Assembly: GCF_027474405.1 (NCBI RefSeq)
Contig: NZ_CP114871.1
Coordinates: 1,621,001-1,685,000, forward strand
Direction of reading: 5' to 3'
DNA: 64,000 nucleotides
Source: Caulobacter sp. NIBR2454
GTDB taxonomy: Bacteria; Pseudomonadota; Alphaproteobacteria; Caulobacterales; Caulobacteraceae
In this document: positions 44,302 to 51,408 of the stretch, one piece after another
How positions within the stretch are numbered: position 1 is the stretch's first letter
How the letters are laid out: the number at the start of each line of letters is the position of its first letter
Made by a program: the position numbers and the translations under genes
Notes under the pieces: generated by a model
What the model was told of the DNA's origin: nothing
What the model saw: only the letters and a program-made list of their open reading frames with translations
The model's database searches: none

Positions 44302-44327
44302 GCCCGGCCGCATCGCTGCGGCCGGGC
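44302..44327. terminator. Bidirectional terminator, cydC / ompW
   Basis: Perfect 10-bp stem, left arm 44302-44311 (GCCCGGCCGC), 6-base loop, right arm 44318-44327 (GCGGCCGGGC). On the minus strand it is followed by TTTTT, a classical intrinsic terminator for ompW; on the + strand there is no T-tract behind it for cydC. Confidence 0.88.
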
Positions 44328-44349
44328 CGTCATCTCTTGCCTCAGGCTT

Positions 44350-44991
44350 CTAGAACCGGCGGCTGACGCCTGCGGACACCACCCACGGATCCAGGTTCAC
44401 TTCGCTCTTCAAAGCCCCGCCGTTGATCGAGGCGTCGGTCTTGAAGAACACCTTCTTCACATCGAGGTTGAGCGCCCACGGACCTTGCAGGGCCACATCC
44501 GCCCCCGCCTGCAACGCCCAGCCGATCCCGTTGTCCAGATCGACCGAGAAGCCGTTCTTGTCGTCGCCGCCGTAGAAGATCATCGCGTTGACGCCCGCGC
44601 CTACATAGGGGCTGACCTTCGCGGCCGGCAGCGGGTGGTACTGGACCGTGACCACCGGCGGCAGCACCCAGGTCTTGTGGACCGCCACGTCGGTCGCGCC
44701 GCCCCTGGCGCGGACCTCATGCTGGGTCGTCCCCAGGATGGCCTCCACCGCGATCTTGTCGGTGAAGAAGTAGGTGAAGCCCAGAGTCGGCATCACGTCG
44801 TCGCCCACCTCGGCGTTCAAGCCGGAGGCGGCGCCGGCGGCGGTGGTGATCGGATCGGAAGCGTCGGTCAGGACGCCCGTTGCGCGTGCGGTGACGACGA
44901 AGGTTCCGGCCGCCTTGGGCTGGAATTCCTGCGCGGCCGCGTGGCCGGCTGTCGCCGCAAGCGCGGCCACGACAAGGGTGGCGAGTTTCAT
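44350..44991 (-). CDS. ompW: OmpW-family outer membrane protein
   Basis: 213 residues from the ATG at 44991. Signal peptide ending HAAAQ (residue 21), then an eight-stranded barrel pattern with the OmpW landmarks TLGFTYFFTDKIAVEA, VTVQYHPLP, VSPYVGAGVNA and a final aromatic Phe. OmpW forms a small hydrophobic channel and is controlled by FNR/ArcA in enterics; an FNR-type box lies 121 bp upstream here. Confidence 0.88.
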   Translation of the reverse strand: MKLATLVVAALAATAGHAAAQEFQPKAAGTFVVTARATGVLTDASDPITTAAGAASGLNAEVGDDVMPTLGFTYFFTDKIAVEAILGTTQHEVRARGGATDVAVHKTWVLPPVVTVQYHPLPAAKVSPYVGAGVNAMIFYGGDDKNGFSVDLDNGIGWALQAGADVALQGPWALNLDVKKVFFKTDASINGGALKSEVNLDPWVVSAGVSRRF

Positions 44992-45111
44992 GGTCTTATC
45001 CCCATTGGTTTCGGCGACGCCGTTACCGCGCCGTCGGGGGGCATCATCGTCAGCCGTCCGCCCGGAACATTGACCCACCGCAAGCGTGAGCTTGGCCTGG
45101 GATCAGTGGTG

Positions 45112-45125
45112 TTGATCAGGGTCAA
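45112..45125. promoter_or_regulatory. FNR/FixK-type box between ompW and a small membrane peptide
   Basis: TTGATCAGGGTCAA matches TTGAT-N4-ATCAA at nine of ten positions (G for A in the second half). Its centre at 45118.5 puts a class II start near 45160 on the + strand, with GCCTAC (45145-45150) as -10 and the small gene's ribosome site directly after. On the minus strand a start near 45077 would leave an 86-base ompW leader. Confidence 0.7.
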
Positions 45126-45179
45126 GGCGGCGCGATCAGGCGCTGCCTACCGTCGCCCTTTCAAGAATGGGAGGCGCGC

Positions 45180-45320
45180 ATGTCCATCGTTGAAACGGCT
45201 TACCTGACCATGGTGCTCACGGCGTTCTGTCTATTCGTCGCCGTCGTCGGCGGCGTAGCGGTGTTCACCGCTTTCGACCCAGCGACGCGACGCCGGCCAC
45301 GCCACCGATCCGGGCGGTAA
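45180..45320 (+). CDS. Small single-pass membrane peptide, 46 residues
   Basis: ATG at 45180 with GGGAGG (45169-45174) before it, TAA at 45318-45320. The peptide starts MSIVETAYLTMVLTAF, has one strongly hydrophobic stretch (residues 8-30) and a basic Arg-rich tail (RRRPRHRSGR), predicting an inner-membrane anchor with a cytoplasmic C-terminus. I do not recognise the family. The FNR-type box upstream is spaced as for direct activation, so it may assist a respiratory complex at low oxygen, as CydX does; this is inference. Confidence 0.6.
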   Translation: MSIVETAYLTMVLTAFCLFVAVVGGVAVFTAFDPATRRRPRHRSGR

Positions 45321-45330
45321 GGCATCGTTG

Positions 45331-45384
45331 GATATCTCGCCTCCATCCCGAGCTTGCGCAGGACGGGTCCTGCTGTGAGATATC
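45331..45384 (+). repeat. Nested inverted repeat before the SRPBCC gene
   Basis: Outer 8-bp arms GATATCTC (45331-45338) and GAGATATC (45377-45384) enclose a second dyad GCAGGA-CGGG-TCCTGC (45358-45373). It fills most of the 67-bp gap and ends 3 bases before the next ATG, which lacks a clear ribosome site. It could be a leader structure or an operator. Confidence 0.5.
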
Positions 45385-45387
45385 GGC

Positions 45388-45828
45388 ATGGCCCTGATCC
45401 GCACCGAATGCTTCATCCCCGCCAGCCCGGACCGCGTCTGGGCGGTGCTGGCTGATTTCGAGCGCTATGCCGAATGGAATCCCTTGAACGTCGAGGCGCG
45501 GGGGCAAGCGCGGCTGGGCGCCAAGATCTTCACGCGGTTTCGCAACCTGGCGGGTGACGCCACCAAGACCGTCGGCCAGACCGTGCGCATCGTCGCCTGC
45601 GAGCCGGGCCGCGAGTTGGCCTGGGCGGGAAACGTGCCGTTGCTGTTCACCGGCCGCCACGGCTTCCTCCTCACCGCCGAGGGGCAGGGGACCCGCGTCG
45701 TCCAGACCGAGGCCCTGTCAGGCCTTCTGCCCCTTCTGTGGGGCGAGGCCAGGATCGCCCGCGACTTCGTCCCGGCCTACGCCGAGGTCGACAAGGCCCT
45801 GGACGCTCGCGTCGCCGCTCTGGGCTGA
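45388..45828 (+). CDS. SRPBCC-family (START/Bet v1-like) protein
   Basis: 146 residues. ECFIPASPDRVWAVLADFERY followed by EWNPLNVEARG is the typical entry of polyketide-cyclase/Bet v1-like proteins that enclose a hydrophobic cavity; the end fits the long C-terminal helix (AEVDKALDARVAAL). Ligand unknown, no catalytic residues assignable. No good ribosome site is seen because the preceding dyad reaches almost to the ATG. Confidence 0.75.
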   Translation: MALIRTECFIPASPDRVWAVLADFERYAEWNPLNVEARGQARLGAKIFTRFRNLAGDATKTVGQTVRIVACEPGRELAWAGNVPLLFTGRHGFLLTAEGQGTRVVQTEALSGLLPLLWGEARIARDFVPAYAEVDKALDARVAALG

Positions 45829-45888
45829 CCCCGCCATGGCGCCGGGACCGCTGGGCGCCTAACTGTGGTTCCCACAGCGGAGCTCCCC

Positions 45889-46590
45889 ATGTCCGACCTC
45901 TCGGCCTTTTCGATCACCCAGCGCTGGCCCGCCCGGCATCCCGAGCGTCTTCAGCTCTATTCCTGGCCGACGCCGAACGGCGTAAAGGCCTCGATCATGC
46001 TGGAGGAGCTGGGTCTGCCGTACGAGCCGCACGCGGTGGATATCGGCAAGAACGAGACCTGGGGTCCTGAATTCCTGTCCCTCAACCCCAACGGCAAGAT
46101 CCCCGCGATCATCGATCCCGACGGTCCGGGCGGCAAGCCGCTGGCCCTGTTCGAGTCCGGCGCGATCCTGGTCTATCTGGCCGAGAAGACCGGCAGGCTG
46201 ATCCCCGCCGACCCGACCGCCCGGTGGGAGACCATTCAGTGGGTGTTCTTCCAGATGGCCGCCATCGGCCCGATGTTCGGCCAGCTGGGCTTCTTCCATA
46301 AGTTCGCGGGTCGCGAATATGAAGACAAGCGCCCGCTGCAGCGCTACGTGGCCGAATCCAAGCGCCTGCTGGACGTTCTGGAGACGCGCCTCGAAGGCCG
46401 CGACTGGATCATGGGCGAGTACAGCATCGCCGACATCTCGATGATCGGCTGGGTGCGCAACCTGATCACCTTCTACGAGGCGCGCGACCTAGTCGAGTTC
46501 GATACCCTCAAGAACGTCCCCGCCTGGCTGGAGCGCGCCCTGGCGCGCCCCGCCGTGCAGCGCGGCCTGAACATCCCCGCCAAACCCTAG
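45889..46590 (+). CDS. Glutathione S-transferase, YfcG/YghU type
   Basis: 233 residues from the ATG at 45889 (GGAG upstream). N-terminal thioredoxin fold with LYSWPTPNGVKASIMLEELG, the cis-Pro region NPNGKIPAI and the glutathione contact FESGAILVYLAEK; the all-helical C-terminal domain has the N-capping motif EYSIADISMIGW. The Asn of TPNG is typical of nucleophile-poor YfcG-like enzymes with disulfide-bond reductase activity. Overlaps the convergent VOC gene by 4 bases. Confidence 0.85.
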   Translation: MSDLSAFSITQRWPARHPERLQLYSWPTPNGVKASIMLEELGLPYEPHAVDIGKNETWGPEFLSLNPNGKIPAIIDPDGPGGKPLALFESGAILVYLAEKTGRLIPADPTARWETIQWVFFQMAAIGPMFGQLGFFHKFAGREYEDKRPLQRYVAESKRLLDVLETRLEGRDWIMGEYSIADISMIGWVRNLITFYEARDLVEFDTLKNVPAWLERALARPAVQRGLNIPAKP

Positions 46591-47063
46591 GCGGCTTCGG
46601 CCGCCGCCTCGATCTTGGCGATGTCGATCTTGATCATCTGCATCATGGCGGCCCCCACCCGGGCGGCCTTGGCCTTGTCCGGGTCGGCCATCAGCTCCAT
46701 CAGCCGGCGCGGCGTCACCTGCCAGGACAGGCCGAAGCGGTCCTTCAGCCAGCCGCATTGGCTTTCCTCGCCGCCGCCCGACAGCAGCTTCTCCCAGTAA
46801 TAGTCGACCTCGGCCTGGTCGGCGCAGTCGATCATGAACGAGATCGCCTCGTCGAACTTGAAATGCGGGCCGGCGTTCAGAGCCTGGAAAACCTGGCCGT
46901 CCAGCTCGAACTCCACGACCATCACTGAACCGGCGGGGGCCGGCATGCCCTCAGCGTAATAGGACACGTCCCGGATCTTCGAATTGGGGAACACCGAGAC
47001 GTAGAAATCGGCGGCTTCCTTGGCCTGGGTGTCGAACCACAGGAACGGGGTGATCTTGGGCAT
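46587..47063 (-). CDS. VOC-superfamily protein (PhnB/3-demethylubiquinone-like)
   Basis: 158 residues starting MPKITPFLWFDTQAKEAADFYVSVFP, the usual opening of PhnB-like VOC proteins with two beta-alpha-beta-beta-beta units. DRFGLSWQVTPRRLMELM is the conserved C-terminal segment. Metal and substrate are not defined in this subgroup. Its stop overlaps the GST stop region. Confidence 0.82.
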   Translation of the reverse strand: MPKITPFLWFDTQAKEAADFYVSVFPNSKIRDVSYYAEGMPAPAGSVMVVEFELDGQVFQALNAGPHFKFDEAISFMIDCADQAEVDYYWEKLLSGGGEESQCGWLKDRFGLSWQVTPRRLMELMADPDKAKAARVGAAMMQMIKIDIAKIEAAAEAA

Positions 47064-47200
47064 GGGGCGTCCTCCTGACCGAGCGATGATCGCTCAACAT
47101 GGCGTCACTTCAAGGACGCTCGACGCCCGCACGATCCGACAGCCCTCGCGAATTTTCGGCGCGGCTTGATCTTCGCCCCGAATGGCGGAAGGGAAGGGGC

Positions 47201-47542
47201 ATGATCACCATGTACGGCATCAAGAACTGCGACACCGTCGCCAAGGCCCGCAAATGGCTGGACGACAAGGGCGTCGCCTACGCCTTCCACGATTACAAGG
47301 CCGCCGGGATCGACCGGCCGCATCTTCAGGCCTGGGTCGACGAGCTCGGCTGGGAGACGGTGCTGAACCGCGCCGGGACCACCTTCCGCAAGCTGCCGGA
47401 AGCCGACCGCCAGGACCTGGACGCCGACAAGGCCATCGCCCTGATGCAGGCCCAGCCCTCGATGATCAAGCGCCCCATTCTCGACCTCGGCGACCGCCGC
47501 CTGGTGGGCTTCAAACCGGACCTTTATTCGGCGGCCTTCTAG
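47201..47542 (+). CDS. ArsC-family reductase (YffB/Spx-like)
   Basis: 113 residues from the ATG at 47201; GGGAAGGGG directly upstream decides this start over an in-frame ATG at 47099. Motif YGIKNCDTVAKARKWL gives a single active-site Cys in place of a CxxC pair, and RPILDLGDRRLVGF ends the fold. YffB-type proteins are glutathione-dependent thiol reductases related to arsenate reductase; true arsenate activity is unproven and no ars genes are near. Confidence 0.85.
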   Translation: MITMYGIKNCDTVAKARKWLDDKGVAYAFHDYKAAGIDRPHLQAWVDELGWETVLNRAGTTFRKLPEADRQDLDADKAIALMQAQPSMIKRPILDLGDRRLVGFKPDLYSAAF

Positions 47543-47791
47543 GGGAAAGGCAAGACCGATACTCCCGATACTCCGGGACCCTCGAGGGAGACACTGGAGA
47601 CATCGCTTATCCGCTACCGCCAAATCCCGCTTAAGCTCCACCCTGGTCAGGCGCCGTTTCCCCAACGGAGCCGCCGCAGCGCGCGATGACGGGCCAAACT
47701 TTTTCTCCAGGCCCTGCATCCGGACGCGCCGACGGCGGCGACTACCAGACAAGAACGGCGCGGATGACCGCGTCGGGATGGAGACAAGGAC

Positions 47792-48178
47792 ATGGAAGAC
47801 ATCTTCCGCGGATATTGGTGGCTTATCTTCCCGCTCTTCGGCTTCGCCATGGCGGGCTGGGACTCCTGGCTGAAGTACCGCCGCCAGCAATCGACGATCG
47901 AGCTGCTGAAGACCTACGCCGCGAAGGGCGATGAGCCGCCGGCCCAGCTTCTCCAGGCGCTCGAGCGGCCGCAGGGCGAGAACGCCGGCGCCGGCAAGAG
48001 CCGCGAAGGCCACCTCTATTCGGTGGTGATGTTCGGGGTCATGGCCGCGGGTTTCACCTATGCGGCGGTGACGGACCTGTTCGGGGTCGGTTCGGCCTTC
48101 GTGATCGTGGCGGTGGTGATGGCGGCGCTGGCCCTGGCCTCGCTGGTCATCCTGATCGCCACCCGCCCGCGCGGCTGA
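47792..48178 (+). CDS. Two-helix membrane protein, DUF6249-like, first ECF module
   Basis: 128 residues: a membrane segment near residues 8-24, a cytoplasmic part (TIELLKTYAAKGDEPPAQLL), then two membrane helices (75-97 and 100-123). The stretch with KGDEPPAQLLQAL parallels KGQELPPELIEAM in the protein at 49166, so the two are paralogues. It precedes a sigma-factor gene by 12 bp and may be a sensor or membrane partner in sigma control. The 249 bp before it contain no other gene I can support. Confidence 0.65.
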   Translation: MEDIFRGYWWLIFPLFGFAMAGWDSWLKYRRQQSTIELLKTYAAKGDEPPAQLLQALERPQGENAGAGKSREGHLYSVVMFGVMAAGFTYAAVTDLFGVGSAFVIVAVVMAALALASLVILIATRPRG

Positions 48179-48190
48179 TGACCAACGTCG

Positions 48191-48730
48191 ATGAACACGG
48201 GGTGGAGCGACGAGGCGCTGGTGGCTGCGGCCCGCGCCGGCTCGGACGCGGCCTTCATGCGGCTGGTTCAGCGGCACGAGGGCGCGCTCCGCGGCTTCCT
48301 GAGGCGAAGCCTGGGGGGATCGGCGGCGGAGGCGGACGATCTGGCGCAGGAGGTCTTTCTCATCGCCTGGAGCAATCTGGGCGGGCTCAAGGACCCGGGG
48401 CGGGTGCGGTCCTGGCTGTGCGGCATGGGCTGGCGCAAGGCCCGCGACCGAATGCGGTCCCAGCGACGGGACGCGGCGCGAGACGGAGCCTGGCTGGAGA
48501 TCGCCGAGGCGACGCCGGGCTTGTCGGCCGAGGACCGGCTGGCCGTGGCCCAGGCCATGGGCGAGCTTTCCGAGGGGCAAAGAGCCTGCGTCACGCTCTG
48601 CATGGTCGAGGGCTGGTCGCACGCCGAGGCGGCCGAAGCGCTGGACCTGCCGCTCGGAACGGTGAAATCCTATGTGGACCGGGGCAGGGCTCGCCTGCTC
48701 ACCGCGCTGGGAGGGCGAGATGGGAAATGA
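48191..48730 (+). CDS. ECF RNA polymerase sigma factor, first module
   Basis: 179 residues. Region 2 with ADDLAQEVFLIAWSNL and RVRSWLCGMGWRKARDRMRS, region 4 with LSEGQRACVTLCMVEGWSHA and LDLPLGTVKSYVDRGRARL. This is a SigE/RpoE-like ECF sigma factor. The downstream small membrane gene overlaps its 3' end by 11 bases, the usual layout for a cognate anti-sigma factor. Confidence 0.88.
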   Translation: MNTGWSDEALVAAARAGSDAAFMRLVQRHEGALRGFLRRSLGGSAAEADDLAQEVFLIAWSNLGGLKDPGRVRSWLCGMGWRKARDRMRSQRRDAARDGAWLEIAEATPGLSAEDRLAVAQAMGELSEGQRACVTLCMVEGWSHAEAAEALDLPLGTVKSYVDRGRARLLTALGGRDGK

Positions 48731-49040
48731 CGGCATGACGCCTGAACAGAAGCTCTCGGCCCTGATGTCCGCGGCAGCCAGCCCGGCGCCCAACGGCTAC
48801 GGCTTCTCGGCGGTCCTGGCCGAACGCATCGCGCGCCGACGGGCGATCTACAGCGTGCTGACCCTGCTTCCTGTCGCTTTGGCGGCGGCGGCGGTCCTGT
48901 GGGCGCTGCAGGACGTGCTGGCCGATCGGCTCAGCCTAACGGCGTTCGCGCCCGTGGCGCCGGGCCTGATGGCTCTGGCTCTGGCCCTGGCGACGGCGTT
49001 TGGAGGACGCTTCCTGGTCGGCGTGCTCGTCCGGCGCTGA
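48720..49040 (+). CDS. Small membrane protein, putative anti-sigma factor, first module
   Basis: 106 residues from the ATG at 48720. About 45 cytoplasmic residues (MTPEQKLSALMSAAASPAPN) precede two membrane helices (near 45-65 and 76-100). No zinc-binding HxxxCxxC motif of ZAS anti-sigma factors is present. The role is inferred from its overlap with the sigma gene and from its counterpart at 50170. Confidence 0.6.
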   Translation: MGNDGMTPEQKLSALMSAAASPAPNGYGFSAVLAERIARRRAIYSVLTLLPVALAAAAVLWALQDVLADRLSLTAFAPVAPGLMALALALATAFGGRFLVGVLVRR

Positions 49041-49165
49041 GGCCTGGCCGAGCATGACGAAGGTTTAATGCGGTCCCCTGCATCTGTTGCGGGTCGCCAA
49101 AGCCTCTTCCCTACAGAAGGCGGAAGCGACAGGCTCACCGCTGCAAGTCAAAAGGGGTTCTGGTC

Positions 49166-49564
49166 ATGGAAATTCTCATTCCGCTCGCGCCATTCATCAT
49201 GGTCGTCGCGATCGTCGTCATTCCGAAGTGGCTGAGAAGCCGTGAACGTCAAGAGATGCAGGCCACTATCCGGGCCGCCATCGACAAGGGGCAGGAACTT
49301 CCGCCGGAACTCATCGAAGCGATGAGCAAGGATGTGAAGGTCCGTAAGGTTTCGACCGCTCAAAGCGACATCCGCACCGGCATTATTTTGATCGCGGTCG
49401 GCGCAGGCATCGCCGCCTTCGGTTGGATGGTCGGCTACGAGGAAAGCGACGCCGTTTACCCGCTGATGGGCATTGGCCTCATTCCTGGCCTGATCGGGAT
49501 CGCCTACGTCGTTCTGAGCTTCTTCAATCCCAACAAGACCGACCGGATCGAGAAACAGGTCTGA
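49166..49564 (+). CDS. Membrane protein, DUF6249-like, second ECF module
   Basis: 132 residues: N-terminal helix (LIPLAPFIMVVAIVVI), a basic cytoplasmic region (RSRERQEMQATIRAAIDKGQ, then ELPPELIEAM), two further helices (about 70-90 and 97-117) and a hydrophilic end. Paralogous to the product at 47792. It stands 28 bp before a second ECF sigma gene. Function unknown. Confidence 0.68.
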   Translation: MEILIPLAPFIMVVAIVVIPKWLRSRERQEMQATIRAAIDKGQELPPELIEAMSKDVKVRKVSTAQSDIRTGIILIAVGAGIAAFGWMVGYEESDAVYPLMGIGLIPGLIGIAYVVLSFFNPNKTDRIEKQV

Positions 49565-49592
49565 CCTGAGATCCAGTTGGGGAGATTGGATC

Positions 49593-50177
49593 ATGGGCAA
49601 GACAAGCCCGCCTAATGTCGGGAACCTGCACGATGTCGAGCTCGCCGCGCTTGCGGCGGCCGGGGATCGGCCGGCTTTCGGCGAGCTGGTGCGCCGTCAC
49701 GGCTCCGCGGTCCGGGCGCTTCTGCGTCGTATGGGCGCGCAAGCCTCGGTGGCCGACGACCTGGCTCAGGACGCCTTTCTGCAGGCTTTCGAGCGGGTTT
49801 CGGAGTTCCGCGGGGAGGGGCCGTTCGCGGCCTGGGTCAAGCGGATCGCAGCCCGGCTCTATGTACGTCGTTGGCGCAAGGAGTCTCGCCTTGTAGCCGC
49901 CACAGATGAAGGTGAAGCTTCAGAAGGACACGGGGGAGAAGCATTCGTGGCGACACGGATCGATCTCGACGAGGCGCTGCGCGCGCTTCCGGCATCGGAG
50001 CGGATGTGCATCTCGCTCTGCTATGGCGCGGGCCTGTCCCACGCCGAAGCGGCCGAGGCGCTCGGAGCCCCCCTGGGTACGGTGAAATCCCATGTCAAAC
50101 GTGGTTTGGATAAGCTCAGGGGACGCCTGGCTCCACAGGATGGAGCGACGGCGTCCGGGAGGCAGGGTCATGGCTGA
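49593..50177 (+). CDS. ECF RNA polymerase sigma factor, second module
   Basis: 194 residues. Region 2 (VADDLAQDAFLQAFERVSEF, FAAWVKRIAARLYVRRWRKE) and region 4 (LPASERMCISLCYGAGLSHA, LGAPLGTVKSHVKRGLDKL). It shares SHAEAAEAL and PLGTVKS with the sigma factor at 48191, indicating duplication of the module. It overlaps the next gene by 8 bases. Confidence 0.88.
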   Translation: MGKTSPPNVGNLHDVELAALAAAGDRPAFGELVRRHGSAVRALLRRMGAQASVADDLAQDAFLQAFERVSEFRGEGPFAAWVKRIAARLYVRRWRKESRLVAATDEGEASEGHGGEAFVATRIDLDEALRALPASERMCISLCYGAGLSHAEAAEALGAPLGTVKSHVKRGLDKLRGRLAPQDGATASGRQGHG

Positions 50178-50550
50178 CCTGGAATTCGAAACCAGGCTGG
50201 ACCGCATGTTCGCGGACACTCCAGTCTTTGAAGACCGCGAGGCCTTCGCGCGGCAGGTCGTCAATCGCCTGGAGCGCGGTTGGAGCATGCGGCAGTGGGC
50301 CATCGGCGTCGCCGGGTTCATCGGCGGCCTGACGGGCGTATGGCAGTTGGTGCGCTCAGGCTTGCTGGTTCGGGCGGAGGACATTCCCTCTGAACCGATG
50401 AAGCTGCTGTCGCACCGTGTGATGGAGGCGTCGAGGGCTGGGCTGGAGTTTTCCAGCGTGCCCGTGGGCGGCGAGGTGATGTGGGCTGCGGTCGGTCTTT
50501 CCGTCCTGGCCGTCACTTTTGTGGCCATGCGGGCGGTCGGAGAGCTGTAA
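50170..50550 (+). CDS. Small membrane protein, putative anti-sigma factor, second module
   Basis: 126 residues from the ATG at 50170. A soluble start (LEFETRLDRMFADTPVFEDR), then two membrane helices (about 43-60 and 103-120) separated by a periplasmic loop, longer than in the first-module counterpart. No zinc-finger motif. Anti-sigma role inferred from overlap with the sigma gene. Confidence 0.6.
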   Translation: MADLEFETRLDRMFADTPVFEDREAFARQVVNRLERGWSMRQWAIGVAGFIGGLTGVWQLVRSGLLVRAEDIPSEPMKLLSHRVMEASRAGLEFSSVPVGGEVMWAAVGLSVLAVTFVAMRAVGEL

Positions 50551-50577
50551 CTCGCGTTTAATCGCCCCGCGGGTGCG

Positions 50578-50604
50578 TTGCGGGGAGGCTTGCGACGCTA
50601 TAGG
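50578..50604 (+). promoter_or_regulatory. Promoter of the yfgM-bamB unit
   Basis: TTGCGGG (50578-50584), 12 bp, GCTATAGG (50597-50604), close to the Caulobacter housekeeping form TTGACGS-N10-14-GCTANAWC. A small hairpin (CCCCGC/GCGGGG, 50565-50585) overlaps the -35 and may end the sigma-module transcript. A further 6-bp dyad (50620-50635) lies in the leader. Confidence 0.55.
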
Positions 50605-50658
50605 TTCGCGGCCTCTTCAGCGCCCCCGCGGGCGCGTGTGTTTTCGGAGCCCCTGTTC

Positions 50659-51408
50659 GTGGTCGACGTGTTTGATGAAGTGGAGGAGCAACTTCGCTCT
50701 GACCGCTACAAGACCCTTGCTCGCAAGACGGCTCCCTGGGTGGTTGGCGGTCTCGCCATCGCCCTGGCGGGCTCGCTTGGCTACTGGGCCTGGGACAGCC
50801 ATCGCGGCCGCGTCGCCGCTGAGTCGTCCGAGAAGTACGCCGCTGCGGTCGAATCGTTCGGGGCCAACAACACGGCGGCCGCCACGACCGGCTTCGAAGA
50901 GCTGACCAAAAGCGGCGCTCCGGCCTATAAGGCGCTGTCGATGATGCAGCTCGCCGGCCTGAAGCTGGAAGAGGGCAAGACCGCCGAGGCGGTCGCCCTG
51001 TTCGACCAGGCCGCCGACGCGGCTCCGAACGAGGCCCTCGCCGACGTCGCCCGCCTCAAATCCGCCTTCGCCCTGCTTGATACGGCCCCCTACGCCGATA
51101 TCGAGAAGAGGCTCACGCCGTTGACGGAAGAGAAGCGGCCCTACCGGGTCCAGGCCAAGGAAGCCCTGGCGTTCGCCAAGCTTTCGGCCGGCAAGATGAC
51201 CGAAGCTCGCGCTGATTTTTCCGTCCTGACCCTGCTGGCCGAATCGAGCGACCAGGTTCGCGAGCGCGCTCGCACCGCCATGCAGATGATCGACTCCGGC
51301 TCGGCCAAATCGCTGCCGGCCATCGCCAAGGCCGCCGCCAGCGCGACGCCCGCTCCGCCGACCCAGCCCGACGGCATTCCGGCCATGGTTCCGGAGGGCG
51401 CCCAATGA
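50659..51408 (+). CDS. YfgM-like tetratricopeptide membrane protein
   Basis: 249 residues from the GTG at 50659 (GGAG 10 bases upstream); longer in-frame starts cross the promoter. Cytoplasmic start VDVFDEVEEQLRSDRY, one membrane helix (about 26-46), then TPR-like helices in the periplasm (FEELTKSGAPAYKALSMMQL; KTAEAVALFDQAADAAPNE). In E. coli YfgM is an inner-membrane companion of SecYEG and periplasmic chaperones. The order yfgM-bamB-der is the same as in E. coli. Overlaps bamB by 4 bases. Confidence 0.85.
   Translation: MVDVFDEVEEQLRSDRYKTLARKTAPWVVGGLAIALAGSLGYWAWDSHRGRVAAESSEKYAAAVESFGANNTAAATTGFEELTKSGAPAYKALSMMQLAGLKLEEGKTAEAVALFDQAADAAPNEALADVARLKSAFALLDTAPYADIEKRLTPLTEEKRPYRVQAKEALAFAKLSAGKMTEARADFSVLTLLAESSDQVRERARTAMQMIDSGSAKSLPAIAKAAASATPAPPTQPDGIPAMVPEGAQ

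Noticed and set aside
47557..47574. Tandem 9-bp repeat (CGATACTCC twice) in the gap after the ArsC-like gene.
   Set aside because: Only two copies, no further units or symmetry; no sign of a mobile element or array.
47686..47934. 82-residue + strand frame overlapping the start of the gene at 47792.
   Set aside because: No ribosome site or domain; the overlapping frame at 47792 has membrane helices and a paralogue at 49166.
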